Assembly: GCA_036346225.1 (NCBI GenBank)
Contig: JARFIW010000588.1
Coordinates: 3,291,501-3,355,500 of the forward strand
Reading direction: 5' to 3'
Source: Platerodrilus igneus
Lineage: Eukaryota; Arthropoda; Insecta; Coleoptera; Lycidae
DNA length: 64,000 bases
Shown here: positions 22,766-32,969 of the stretch, piece after piece
Position numbering within the stretch: position 1 is the first letter of the stretch
How the letters are laid out: the number at the start of each line of letters is the position of its first letter
Made by a program: the position numbers and the translations under genes
Notes under the pieces: generated by a model
The model's input: only the letters and a program-made list of their open reading frames with translations
What the model was told of the DNA's origin: nothing
Databases searched by the model: none

Positions 22766-24792
22766 ACGTGGAATTATAGGTTAAATAGGTGTATGTAGAC
22801 AATAAAATTTTATCAACTGTGTATATAGAAAATAGGAGCAAATTATTTACGCACCAAATTAATCAGTTTATATAGTGAAAACGGACGGTTATTAAGATAT
22901 TTTTCTATTTTTAAATTGGAATGTTAAAATTGCATAAGGGAAGAAGCTTTTGAGTACATAAAACTCAAGAATACGCATAAGTAATTATAATCATTTTAAA
23001 TCAAACGCATGGAAGCAGAAATAGAGCTTTCACGTATAGAAAACCAATAATTTTAATCGCATCTTTCCATTTACATAAAAGCAAATGTTCGTTTACAAAT
23101 ACTAAGAAGGGGAGAAACTAGAAATTGTTATTTTAAACGGTCGGTTGCTTCAAAAAACACCTGTTGGTTAAATGTCGAGTTCATAGAACTTGATTATACG
23201 TTAGCACAATATTCTATAGAAGTTTGCTTGCAACGGTAACGGTATAAGCTGATAAAATAACAAGTGCCTTGAAGACTGAGTGAAATAAACGATCGATAAT
23301 GTAAGACAGACAGAGAAACGTATAAAGAAAGCGTCTAAATACACGGGGAAATACGAAGGCCAACAACTATATCGATTTTCTGTAGTTGAGAAGGGTTTCT
23401 AAATGAGACAATAAATATGGGTAGAACGGAGAAAGATAGCTGATAGGTGGAGCGTTGTGACGAGGGAAAACTATGTCATTGGTTTAAAGCTAGGCAATTT
23501 GGAGAAGCGCGCGTCCGTTGAAAGATTAAACAAAATTCAGTGTCACAGTATAATGATCTCGGAATTTTTCAGACGTTACGTTCAGAATTTATAGAAGTGT
23601 TTTTAAAAATAAGCTTTTCAATGGAACTAGGTTCCATGGGGTGTATAGAAAAGCGTATAAATACTCGAACAAAGATATTAAAGCTCTCTTTCCATTTAGC
23701 ATTTAGCATACAACATCTTGTTTGAATTTATGTAAAGCTGTAGTTAGGTACCGCAAAAGTTGTAAAAGTGATATTGCACGAGTTGGTGTTGTTGTCTAGA
23801 TAAAAGGTGCCGTTACTACAACGACTCTATCGAATGAAGGGATGGTGCTTGAGTAAGCGAAGCCTAAAGCTTAACTTGTATGCATGGAGTATATTTAATA
23901 TTTGGTATGGAATGTTTCATTTGAACAAAACAAATATCTGGGTAGAAGAATAGGGGTGGTAGCAGAGATTTGGATGGTGGGAATTAGTTGGATCCAGGCA
24001 TAATCGAAGTATATGGACACAACGACGAGGGTTTCTGGTACCCATCTTCAGAGGTGACGACGAACGAAGGCTACTGCAGGTAAAGAAACTTGATTTTTTG
24101 ATTTTGGTATAAACATTTGTGTTGATATTTTTGTGTTTGTGTGTTTTGACTTCTTGGGGGTGTATTTATTATCTTAAAAACTTGTTTAAAGGGGTATATG
24201 TGCAGGACAATTAATTTTGATTATTAAAAAAGGTTTATTGAGGATATATAAATGTTTATTTATGATATAAAATGTTGTTGTAAGGACTAAACGAGTCTTT
24301 AAATTTGTTTTTAATAAAAATGCAAGGTTTAAAAGCATTTAGAAGAACTGGGTTATAATGAGCTCAAAATAGACCAGAATAAAGTTAAACTAGGGTTGTA
24401 TGTGGGGCCCATCTACTCGTATTATATAGAATTTGTTAAACATATTAAATCTAAGGACTTTAAAGTATTTGATGATTGAGGTGGTAACAGTTTTAGCAAA
24501 CTGTCTGTACCAAGGTGTAAATATTTTATTAATAATGAAAACTTGTTAATATGTGTAAATAAAAAGGTTGTATGTTTTGTGGCATTATTTGAGTGGTAAT
24601 TTCATTTGACTGCGTGTGTGAGGAAGGTATGTACTTAAAATGGTAGGTATTCAAGAAGAGGCCGATTGCCGAGCTAGCCAGGGTGAGCAGAAATAAGGAG
24701 GCGTTTCAAAAAGAAAAGTAAGAAAATTTTTTTATTTTACTTTTTCAGAAAATTTTATTGGCCCAATTCGTGGGGCAAGAATTTCAATAGCA
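22764..24792 (+). repeat. Family M LTR followed by a PBS
   Basis: It starts TGACGTGGAATTATAGG and ends ...TTTCAATAGCA. The start matches, in reverse, the copies ending at 27399 and 28845 (GTATATAGAAAA and AATTATTTACGC landmarks). The region near 24410 (GTGGGGCCCATCTACTCG) matches 25680 in reverse. GGCTACTGCAG/GTAAAG near 24077 looks like a splice donor. A PBS follows at 24820. Confidence 0.65.
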
Positions 24793-24819
24793 TAATTCCC
24801 CGATACCATGGCAATTTTA

Positions 24820-24834
24820 TGGCGCCCAACGTGA
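24820..24834 (+). other. Primer-binding site, TGGCGCCCAACGTGA
   Basis: Same PBS core as at 4452 and 45426. Only about 25 bp of leader follow before a (AT)n tract, so the rest of the element is absent. Confidence 0.75.
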
Positions 24835-24858
24835 GCACAAATTTTTGTGAGTTCGACG

Positions 24859-24860
<2 letters not shown>

Positions 24861-24922
<62 letters not shown>
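24861..24922. repeat. (AT)n microsatellite, ~62 bp
   Basis: Longest TA tract in the window. It separates the PBS remnant on the left from a minus-strand family M LTR on the right. The frame that reads through it as Ile-Tyr repeats is not a gene. Confidence 0.95.
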
Positions 24923-24924
<2 letters not shown>

Positions 24925-27399
24925 CTATGAACTGGAATTCTCGAGCCCCTTCGTTGTGCTGTTATATTATTTTTGCGGTGAACTCTAAATTATTAGCGCT
25001 CCATCCTTTGGACGACCATTTTAATATTTACTATGAATAAACAAGATTGTAATTATCTTCTCCGACGTTGGGCTGTCTTATTAATATTGCTATCAATTCC
25101 CTCCAGAAACTTAACTGGATTTTATCTTGAAGCAACCTTGTCTGCCAATAGCAAAATTCGATACGTTACCGCCTTACTTGTTATCAATTTGCCATTCAAC
25201 TCGTAGCTCCTCCTTGAACTATATAAATTAACAAATTACTTCCATTGACTTTATCTTATGACCTCGGCTAGCATTTATTTGGAATTATAAAATTCAGTTA
25301 ATTTCGATTTTATATAATGAAACCAATATATTATGTACAGCTTTTGTGAATTATTTGTAATGCACTTTTCAATGAGTTAATGTTGAAAATTTCCTTTTAT
25401 TAAACATCATATCCTATTTACTCAAAACCCAAAGTCACCAAAAAAACCTATTATCGGCTTATAGACATACCTCTTTCACACTCGCACACCATTCAATAAA
25501 ACTACCAAATAATACCACAACCATACAACCTTTTGTTTATGCCTATTAACAGATAAATTATATTTACATGTGTTAAAACAGTTTGATACAATAATTATAA
25601 AACTTAAATTATGGTATGTTTATAAAGTCCTTGATTTTTCTAATGATTTTTAAACAAATTCAATGAGATATGAGTAGATGGGCCCCACATGTTACCCTAA
25701 ATTGACTTCACACTGGAGTATGGTGAACTTATTATAACCCAGTTTAGTTTGTATATACGTTTTAAACCTTGCATAAATTAAAACAAATTTTTACAGACCT
25801 GTTTACCCTTTGCAATTCAATTTTTATCCTGAATAAAATTTTGGATGTTCTAAATACACCTTTATTCAATATTCTACATCAATAAAATGTCCAGTACATG
25901 TATCTTTCACAATAAGTTTCTACAACCGTAAATATACCACCAAAAGAAGTCAACCACACAGCACAAAATTTCACAAATGTTTATAAAACAACAGAAATTT
26001 TAAATAAATTACCCAGAGAATTCTTCAGGCTTTCTTCACGTCGGAGATGAGTGCCAGAACACCCCTTCGCGTTGTCTTGATTTGCTGTGCTGCTCAGCGG
26101 ATCCTCAGGCCTCTACCATCGGCTACCACTGTAAGCTATGTGCCTCGTCTCACAGTACCATTCCATATCATGCATGCAAACTCGATTACTCGTGGTGCTT
26201 ACCCTATATAACATGCTTCCATTTAATGATCTTTGTGTTGTAGTAGCCGGACCTTTATTAATTTAAAATGCACTACTCGTACTTCACGTCAATAATTAGA
26301 GGTCCGCTACTACTACTTTCTACTTGCTACACCCTATTTACAAAACATAATCACATAAAATAATACTCACCAAAAAAAACTTTATTGTATGCTGGTATGA
26401 ACCAGCATTCAGCACTTTGTCGCAGTACTCGTAAATCGAAGAGAAGGCAAGAGAAGAGGTGAGAGCCTCAATAAACTAGGTTGGGTATTTATATGCTTTT
26501 AAAATCCCCTTAGTGGACGTTCTTTCAGCGAAAAGCTTATTTTCAATACCGTTTCTACAAATTTTGAGCATATCCGTCGGTTGATTGTGAAAATTTTTGC
26601 CGCCGTGCTTGTTGTATATTTCGAATTTGCTTACAACCGTCGCGTGTGCATTCGTTTCTAACACTGTCGACTTTCGACCAATAACAAAGATTTTTCTGTC
26701 GTCACAAACCCCGCCTAAGTTCTATTTATCTTTGTTTTATACATGTTTACGGTCTCGTTCAAAACCCCACTTGAGTTACAGAAAATTGATATTGATGACA
26801 TCCTATCTAAACTCCACGTGTATAGTGTACGTGCATTTCCATTTCTTGCTTGCTTTATATCTATCCATATCTGTTGTATATAACCGATTGTGCACTACCC
26901 TCACTCCTTAAGATGTTCGTTACCCTAGTTGTTTACACCAACTGACGGTTGAAAATATTTTCTCTGAAATCCTATCTTAACACACGCTCGACTTAGTCGA
27001 ACGTAACCTTTTAAAACGCAGGTGTTTATGTTAATTATCGAACGTTTGAACATAACAACTTCTTGGACTTTCTGCTTCTAGGTATCTGATAAAACGAATA
27101 CATTTGCCTTGGAATTATTGATTTTCTTACACAGCACGTTCGCTTTTGCTTATATGTGTTTAGTTAAAATAACTTATGGTTAATTATGCATATCCTTGAA
27201 CTTCTATTTGCTTTAAAACTATTTTTCTTTATGTAATCCTAACATTCCAATTATTAATTATAAAAATACGTTAATACTCGTCCGTTCTCCTTAAATAAAT
27301 TAAATTAATTTTTGCGCGTAAATAATTTTCTCTTTTCTATATACAGGGTTGTTGAAATTTTATTGTTTTACTCTGCTTTAACCTTTTGAATCCACAACA
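24923..27399 (-). repeat. Family M solo LTR (2.48 kb) between (TA)n tracts
   Basis: On the minus strand it runs TGTTGTGGATTC to ...CAGTTCATAGCA, TG to CA, with (AT)n directly on both sides. It aligns with the plus-strand M copy at 22764-24792 and the partial copy at 27573-28845. It holds a short inverted repeat at 26241-26315 and a CAATAAAG/GGTGAGTATT region near 26370-26385 on the minus strand, possibly a poly(A) signal or splice donor. No internal coding adjoins it, hence solo. Confidence 0.75.
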
Positions 27400-27423
27400 A
27401 TATATATATATATATATATATAT
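27400..27423. repeat. (TA)n microsatellite
   Basis: About 24 bp of TA between the M solo LTR and a family G LTR fragment. Confidence 0.95.
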
Positions 27424-27572
27424 TGTTGTGGTGAGGGGTTGTTTAAGGGTGTATTATATAACAAAGTTCGTGCAGTAACCATAAATTGCGATAGGAAGCA
27501 GAAAACTGCATTTATTTAGCAGAAAATTAAGTAATTTGGATATTATGTAAATAGTAAGCAATTAACACCCTG
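27424..27572 (+). repeat. 5' fragment of family G LTR
   Basis: It starts TGTTGTGGTGAGGGGTTG and follows the G family through AACTGCATTTATTTAGCAG to AATTAACACCCTG. There it joins family M sequence across a CGCCTATGCGCCCCTATGCG stutter. Confidence 0.75.
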
Positions 27573-28839
27573 CGCCTATGCGCCCCTATGCGCCTTGTCT
27601 CACGATACCATTTCATATATCATGCATACAAACTCGATTACTTGTGGTGCCATATAACATGTTTCCATTTAATGATTTTTGTGTTGTAGTAGCCGGACCT
27701 TTATTAATTTAATACGCACTACTCGTACTTTACGTCAATAATTAGAGGTCCGCAACTACTGTTTTATACTTGCAACCACTATATTTACGGTAACATAATC
27801 ACATACATAAAATATTCACAGAAAGCTTTACTGTTATGCTGGTCTGAATCGGCATTCAGTACTTTATCGACGTAAATGAAAAGCGAAGAGAAGAACCTTA
27901 ATAATCTAGCTAGGGTATTTATATCCTTCTAAAATCCCCCTAGTGGACGCGCTTCATGCAAAAAGCTTATTTTCAAAACGAATTCCAAAAATTTCGAATA
28001 TAACCGTCTCTAGATTTGTAAAATTTGCTCGGTCCTACGTGCTGTATACCCCGAATTCGCTTTCAACTTTTCTGTGTGCGTACGTTTGGAAGACTGTCTG
28101 CTTTCAACTAATGACAAAATTCTCTGCCGTCACAGACTCCGCCTAAGCTCTATTTATCTCTATTTTATACATGTTTGCTGTCTCGTTCAAAACCCCACTT
28201 GAGTTACAGAAAATCGATATTGTTGACATCTTATCTCAACTCCACGTGTATATGGTACGTGCATTTCAATTCCTTGCTTGCTTTATATCTGTCTCTATCT
28301 GTTGTATATTACTGATTGTGCATTTCCCTCGCTCCTTAAGATGTTTGTTACCCTAGTTGTTTATACCAAATTGACGGTTGAAAATAATATCCATGAAATC
28401 CTATCTTAACATACGCTCGACTTCTTTGAACGTAACCTTTAAAAAGCAGGTGTTTCTGTTAATTATCGACCGTTTGAACATAAACAATCCTTAGATTTTC
28501 TACTTTTCCGTATCTTATAAAACTGACGTTGGCTTTTACAACGAATACAATTGCCTTAGGATTATTGATTTTCTTACACAGCACGTTCTCTTTTGCTTAT
28601 ATGTGTTTAATTAAAATAACTTATGGTTAATTATGCGTATCCTTGAACTTCTATTTGCTTTAAAGCTTTCCTCCTTCCAGTGATCCTAACATTTCAATAA
28701 TTAAATATAAAAATACTCTAATATTCGTCTGTTTTTACTAAATGAATTAAATTAATTTTGCGCGTAAATAATTTGCTTTTTTTTCTATACAGGGTTGTTG
28801 AAATTTTATTGTTTTACACCTATTTATCTCTTTGAATCC

Positions 28840-28845
<6 letters not shown>
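27573..28845 (-). repeat. Family M LTR, partial
   Basis: Close match to 26140-27399. It starts on the minus strand at TGTTGTGGATTCAAAG and loses the 3' half at the junction with the G fragment. It retains the inverted repeat (27686-27759). Confidence 0.75.

Positions 28846-28884
<39 letters not shown>
28846..28884. repeat. (TA)n microsatellite
   Basis: About 38 bp of TA directly after the M LTR end. Confidence 0.95.
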
Positions 28885-28888
<4 letters not shown>

Positions 28889-29705
28889 AAATACATGTTT
28901 ATACTTATCGTTGTTCATTAATAAAAGCATCAGGTGTGCTTAAGGTCATTCTATTGAGATATCGAGAAAAGGAAATTAATGTAGAAACAACGTAGGTGAT
29001 CGTAGGATGGTTATTGGCTTTTGTATAACACATTTGCAATTATTATTTTGGAGAAATTAACAAAGTATGTCAAGTCTAATGCAATATTATACTTAATTGG
29101 AATAATCTAAAAGTAAACAGTTTCTACGTTGTTCAATATTTGCCAAATACCATCTAAAATTATATGGGATTGATTTCCAATTGAAAATTCAAACCAATAA
29201 ACTACTTCAAACGCATATGGCATTGGATATTCTATGTAATTACGTAAACGTATTATATTGACATTTAATTATTTTTTTTGATAAGTAGATTCAGTCATCA
29301 TTGTGCAATCACCATTATAAACACCATTATCAAAACTAGAATAGTTGCTCATAAAATTCATTAGAATTATTGACAAATAACTACATCAGGACGTGAAGCA
29401 TTAAACATTTTTATTCAGGGAACGTGAATACAGAGGCAGGGTCCGGTCTGTGGGCTTATGTTTTCTTTTTTTTTTATGTTTTCCTTTAAATTTATGTTTT
29501 TTGATGTTTTTATGTTTTAAAACAAATTATAATAATTTGGCGTGGTTTAAACTTCAAGGTGTAAAAAGAAAAAAAAAACAAATGCAATAAATCAGTAATG
29601 TAAGGATGCGAAATATTTCAGAACTCCGTAACAGTTTATAGTGACATAGTAATTTTTTTTGTTGAAGCTAGAGTGGCCAATTCATAGTATCAAGTACAAA
29701 TTTTA
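28885..29705. other. Unassigned AT-rich sequence
   Basis: No coding or matching repeat was recognised. A T-rich low-complexity stretch lies at 29455-29520. Confidence 0.4.
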
Positions 29706-29782
29706 GTTAAATAGAGTTGATCCATACTAGAATTTTAGTATCATTTTAGTCTCATGTACTTACACCACTGAGCTAACGGACC
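29706..29782 (-). mobile_element. Degenerate tRNA-like SINE head
   Basis: The minus strand begins GGTCCGTTAGCTCAGTGG, with a perfect A box TTAGCTCAGTGG. A weak B box GGATCAACTCT lies about 58 nt on. This is a different head from the SINE at 1163. The cloverleaf is not convincing, so it is a SINE or tRNA relic. Confidence 0.4.
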
Positions 29783-29821
29783 ACAAAAGTTAGGTTCTAA
29801 GAATAAACCGGAGCAACATAA

Positions 29822-29824
<3 letters not shown>

Positions 29825-29860
<36 letters not shown>
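29825..29860. repeat. (TA)n microsatellite
   Basis: Runs directly into the left arm of the palindrome. Confidence 0.95.
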
Positions 29861-29870
<10 letters not shown>

Positions 29871-30023
29871 AAGATGTATCTGTAAACAAACTCTTATGAA
29901 AATAATAAGAGCCATTGACAAATACAAATCGGGCTGGTAGTTATATAGCCATTAACACATATTTGTCAATGGCTCTTATTATTTTTATAAGAGTTTGTTT
30001 ACAGATACATCTTACTTTATATA
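29861..30023. repeat. 163 bp palindrome with 64 bp arms
   Basis: The left arm (29861-29924) and right arm (29960-30023) are inverted copies with one mismatch that I can find (GAAAATAAT against ATTATTTTT). The arms include GTAAGATGTATCTGTAAAC and AATAAGAGCCATTGAC. The loop is ~35 bp. (TA)n tracts lie close on both sides, as expected for a palindromic element with a TA target duplication. Confidence 0.9.
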
Positions 30024-30059
30024 CAATTTTCTTATTGCGGACTGCAAATAACTTGTCTT

Positions 30060-30064
<5 letters not shown>

Positions 30065-30101
<37 letters not shown>
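30065..30101. repeat. (TA)n microsatellite
   Basis: Borders the start of a family N LTR. Confidence 0.95.
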
Positions 30102-30103
<2 letters not shown>

Positions 30104-31415
30104 TCTAATTTAGACCAGGGTAGAAAATTAATTAACGACATCAAATAATTTTAATCACCGTGTATAAGGACGCTTTGGGTAATAATACGCTTCATTTAAA
30201 GGCATGTTGGATAAATTCGTCATTTACTTCTAAACATAGGGTTTATATTGTTTAGATAATGTTAAACACCATGTATATCAGAGTAGTGTAAAATAATACG
30301 CTTAATTAAAGGCCTACTGTGTAGATTTAAATCATTCAATTAGAATGTAGGGTTTGTATAGAATCATAATCAACGTGTAGAAGGAAGTAATGTAGAATTT
30401 TATTAGAGCATAAAAATTTATTCGTTTCGTTAAAAATAAGGGGTTTAGATTATTCACTGGACGCTTTCTATAAAAAGAAGCCGAGTTAAAATGTTCAACT
30501 TGTATTTAATTTAATCTTTCCAAGTACTAAAGCTATCGAGAAATTATAACGACGTGGGGAAGTCACGTAAAAGACTTCAGCGTATTAAAACTCAGAACAC
30601 CTGCAAAAATAACCATGTATATGATAGTCGATAAACTTTAAGCTATATGAGTGCAAGTAAGAAAGCTAGTTTGTGGTATAAAGACAAGCGAGAGGGAATG
30701 CATTGGTGGTTAAATGAAAGGAAATATGTAAAACAAGAGCACAGGTTGTAGATAGAACGAACAGACTAGATTGGCGAGTAAGGTTGAAATAAGATGCAAA
30801 CATGGGAGGTGGAAGAATAACAATTTCTATATAAAATTAATTAGTTGTTTGCGGACGTGTTGCGAGGCGTGTGGAAATTTCTTAGATTTCAACTCGGACG
30901 AGTGCAAATTTCAGAAGAATCATTGTGCCGAGCCATCGGTAGGGAAAATAGAATGCGAATTTCTGAAAATCGTCCGTCGCGGTACAAATTCGACTTGCAA
31001 GCGAGCCATTATATAAACCCGTGCTGATAGGAGTTTAGCTCTCTTTATTTTTGATTTTATTCGATACTTCAAGCAGAATAGATGGTGATTACGTGCTACG
31101 ATACAAGTTATTATACATTAGTGCACTTAGAGAAGATAGATAAAGGTAATAAAGTCTAGTTATATTTGCGGGTATTACTGTACCAATTATCCAAATTAGT
31201 AACGATAAATAAATAAATAGAAGTATGCAGTTTTGGTATAGCGTGAAAGTATTATGAATTTCATTGCTATTTTTCGGGAGTGTTAGTAATCAAGTGTTAT
31301 TCATAAACGTGATTGGATCCACAAAACAAGATTTAGATATACATAGATGAGTTCCTGAGAAGCCCTGAATCCTTTTAGACGAATGGTGGTGTAGAAAATT
31401 TTTAAAGGCGGCCAG
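30102..31415 (+). repeat. Family N LTR, 3' truncated
   Basis: From TACTCTAATTTAGACCAGGG it matches 50762-52190 in order: AATTTTAATCACCGTGTA, then TAGTGCACTTAGA, then GGATCCAC.AAACAAG near 31316. A TATA box (ATTATATAAACCC) lies near 31009. It stops where the hammerhead array begins. The Cys-rich frame at 30771-31016 is not conserved in the other copy and is not a gene. Confidence 0.7.
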
Positions 31416-31665
31416 AAATCCGAGGTTTTTAGCAACAGTCGGCACGGAGGAGATCCGGCTCAACTGCCTTTTTCCATAGCCAAAAGTTATAATTTAAAAG
31501 AAAAGTAGGTTTAATGAGTCAAATTAATACAATGTAAAAAGAAATTATTGGCAAGTGACTCAATTTCAGCCACGAGGGTATCCTGTCGACGAAGACACAA
31601 ATTGTGAGCTAGGTGATGCTGTACTTCCCATAAGGTCTCTGTATTAAATATTACAACTTTGCTAC

Positions 31666-31710
31666 TCCTGTCCTGATGAGCCCCAACTAGGGTGAAACAC
31701 GTCGACAGGA
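31666..31710 (+). ncRNA. Hammerhead ribozyme copy 1 (variant)
   Basis: Stem I TCCTGTC/GACAGGA, core CTGATGA, stem II GCCC/GGGT (one G-T pair), GAAA, then CACGTC as stem III and cleavage triplet. The core is intact; stem III differs by one base from copies 2-4. Confidence 0.85.
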
Positions 31711-31964
31711 TGCCCTCATGGCTGAAATTGAGTCACTTGCCAATAATTTCTTTTTACATTGTATTAATTTGACTCATTAAACCTACTTTTCTTTTAAATT
31801 AAAACTTTTGGCTATGGAAAAGGCAGTTGAGCCGGATCTCCTCCGTGCCGACAGTTGCTAAAAACTTGCTATGTCAGGTGAAGCGATACGAAGACACAAA
31901 TTGTGAGCTAGGTGATGCTGTACTTCCCATAAGGTCTCTGTATTAAATATTACAACTTTGCTAC

Positions 31965-32009
31965 TCCTGTCCTGATGAGCCCCAACTAGGGCGAAACGCG
32001 TCGACAGGA
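31965..32009 (+). ncRNA. Hammerhead ribozyme copy 2
   Basis: Type I layout. Stem I is TCCTGTC paired with GACAGGA (7 bp). Core CTGATGA. Stem II is GCCC-CAACTA-GGGC (4 bp, six-base loop). Then GAAA, a minimal stem III (CGCG) and a GTC triplet with cleavage predicted between C32002 and G32003. All invariant core bases are present. The very short stem III suggests activity as a dimer, as described for Penelope-element hammerheads. Confidence 0.92.
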
Positions 32010-32264
32010 TGCCCTCATGGCTGAAATTGAGTCACTTGCCAATAATTTCTTTTTACATTGTATTAATTTAACTCATTAAACCTACTTTTCTTTTAAATTA
32101 AAACTTTTGGCTATGGAAAAAGGCAGTTGAGCCGGATCTCCTCCGTGCCGACAGTTGCTAAAAACTTGCTATGTCAGGTGAAGCGATACGAAGACACAAA
32201 TTGTGAGCTAGGTGATGCTGTACTTCCCATAAGGTCTCTGTATTAAATATTACAACTTTGCTAC

Positions 32265-32309
32265 TCCTGTCCTGATGAGCCCCAACTAGGGCGAAACGCG
32301 TCGACAGGA
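32265..32309 (+). ncRNA. Hammerhead ribozyme copy 3
   Basis: Identical by eye to copy 2 across stem I, core, stem II and cleavage site. Predicted cut is after GTC at 32302. Confidence 0.92.
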
Positions 32310-32561
32310 TGCCCTCATGGCTGAAATTGAGTCACTTGCCAATAATTTCTTTTACATTGTATTAATTTAACTCATTAAACCTACTTTTCTTTTAAATTAA
32401 AACTTTTGGCTATGGAAAAGGCAGTTGAGCCGGATCTCCTCCGTGCCGACAGTTGCTAAAACTTGCTATGTCAGGTGAAGCGATACGAAGACACAAATTG
32501 TGAGCTAGGTGATGCTGTACTTCCCATAAGGTCTCTGTATTAAATATTACAACTTTGCTAC

Positions 32562-32606
32562 TCCTGTCCTGATGAGCCCCAACTAGGGCGAAACGCGTCG
32601 ACAGGA
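32562..32606 (+). ncRNA. Hammerhead ribozyme copy 4
   Basis: Same catalytic sequence as copies 2 and 3. The sequence just downstream differs (GATGCTTTCATGG in place of GATGCCCTCATGG). Confidence 0.92.
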
Positions 32607-32861
32607 TGCTTTCATGGCTGAAATTGAGTCACTTGCCAATAATTTCTTTATACATTGTATTAATTTGACTCATTAAACCTACTTTTCTTTTAAATTAAAA
32701 CTTTTGGCTATGGAAAAAGGCAGTTGAGCCGGATCTCCTCCGTGCCGACGGTTGCTAAAAACTTGCTATGTCAGGTGAAGCGATACGAAGACACAAATTG
32801 TAAGCTAGGTGATGCTGTACTTCCCATAAGGTCTCTGTATTAAATATTACAACTTTGCTAC

Positions 32862-32906
32862 TCCTGTCCTAATGAGCCCCAACTAGGGCGAAACGCGTCG
32901 ACAGGA
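32862..32906 (+). ncRNA. Hammerhead ribozyme copy 5, core mutated
   Basis: The core reads CTAATGA in place of CTGATGA, changing invariant G5, which should abolish self-cleavage. The stems are otherwise intact. Confidence 0.88.
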
Positions 32907-32969
32907 TGCTTTCATGGCTGAAATTGAGTCACTTGCCAATAATTTTTTTTTACATTGTATTATATATAT

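Larger units (their letters stand above)
31416..32958 (+). mobile_element. Tandem ~300 bp repeats with hammerhead ribozymes, Penelope/retrozyme-like
   Basis: A partial inverted unit (31416-31589) is followed by about 4.5 direct units with hammerhead cores at 31673, 31972, 32272, 32569 and 32869, giving spacings of 299, 300, 297 and 300 bp. Each unit has GAAGACACAAATTGTGAGCT, the ribozyme, GGCTGAAATTGAGTCACTTG and GCCGGATCTCCTCCGTGCCG. No open frame runs through it, so it is non-autonomous. Hammerheads in repeated terminal sequences are known from Penelope-like elements and from retrozymes; assignment to either is an inference. The array ends at a family G LTR. Confidence 0.85.

Noticed and set aside
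24819..25040. Open frame with a long Ile-Tyr repeat
   Set aside because: It only translates a (TA)n microsatellite between LTR sequences.
29915..30148. Open frame with an Ile-Tyr run
   Set aside because: It covers half a palindrome and a (TA)n tract; there is no protein signal.
30771..31027. Cysteine-rich small frame, possible secreted peptide
   Set aside because: It lies inside a family N LTR, and the matching region of the other copy (about 51490-51700) has stops. No signal peptide is visible.
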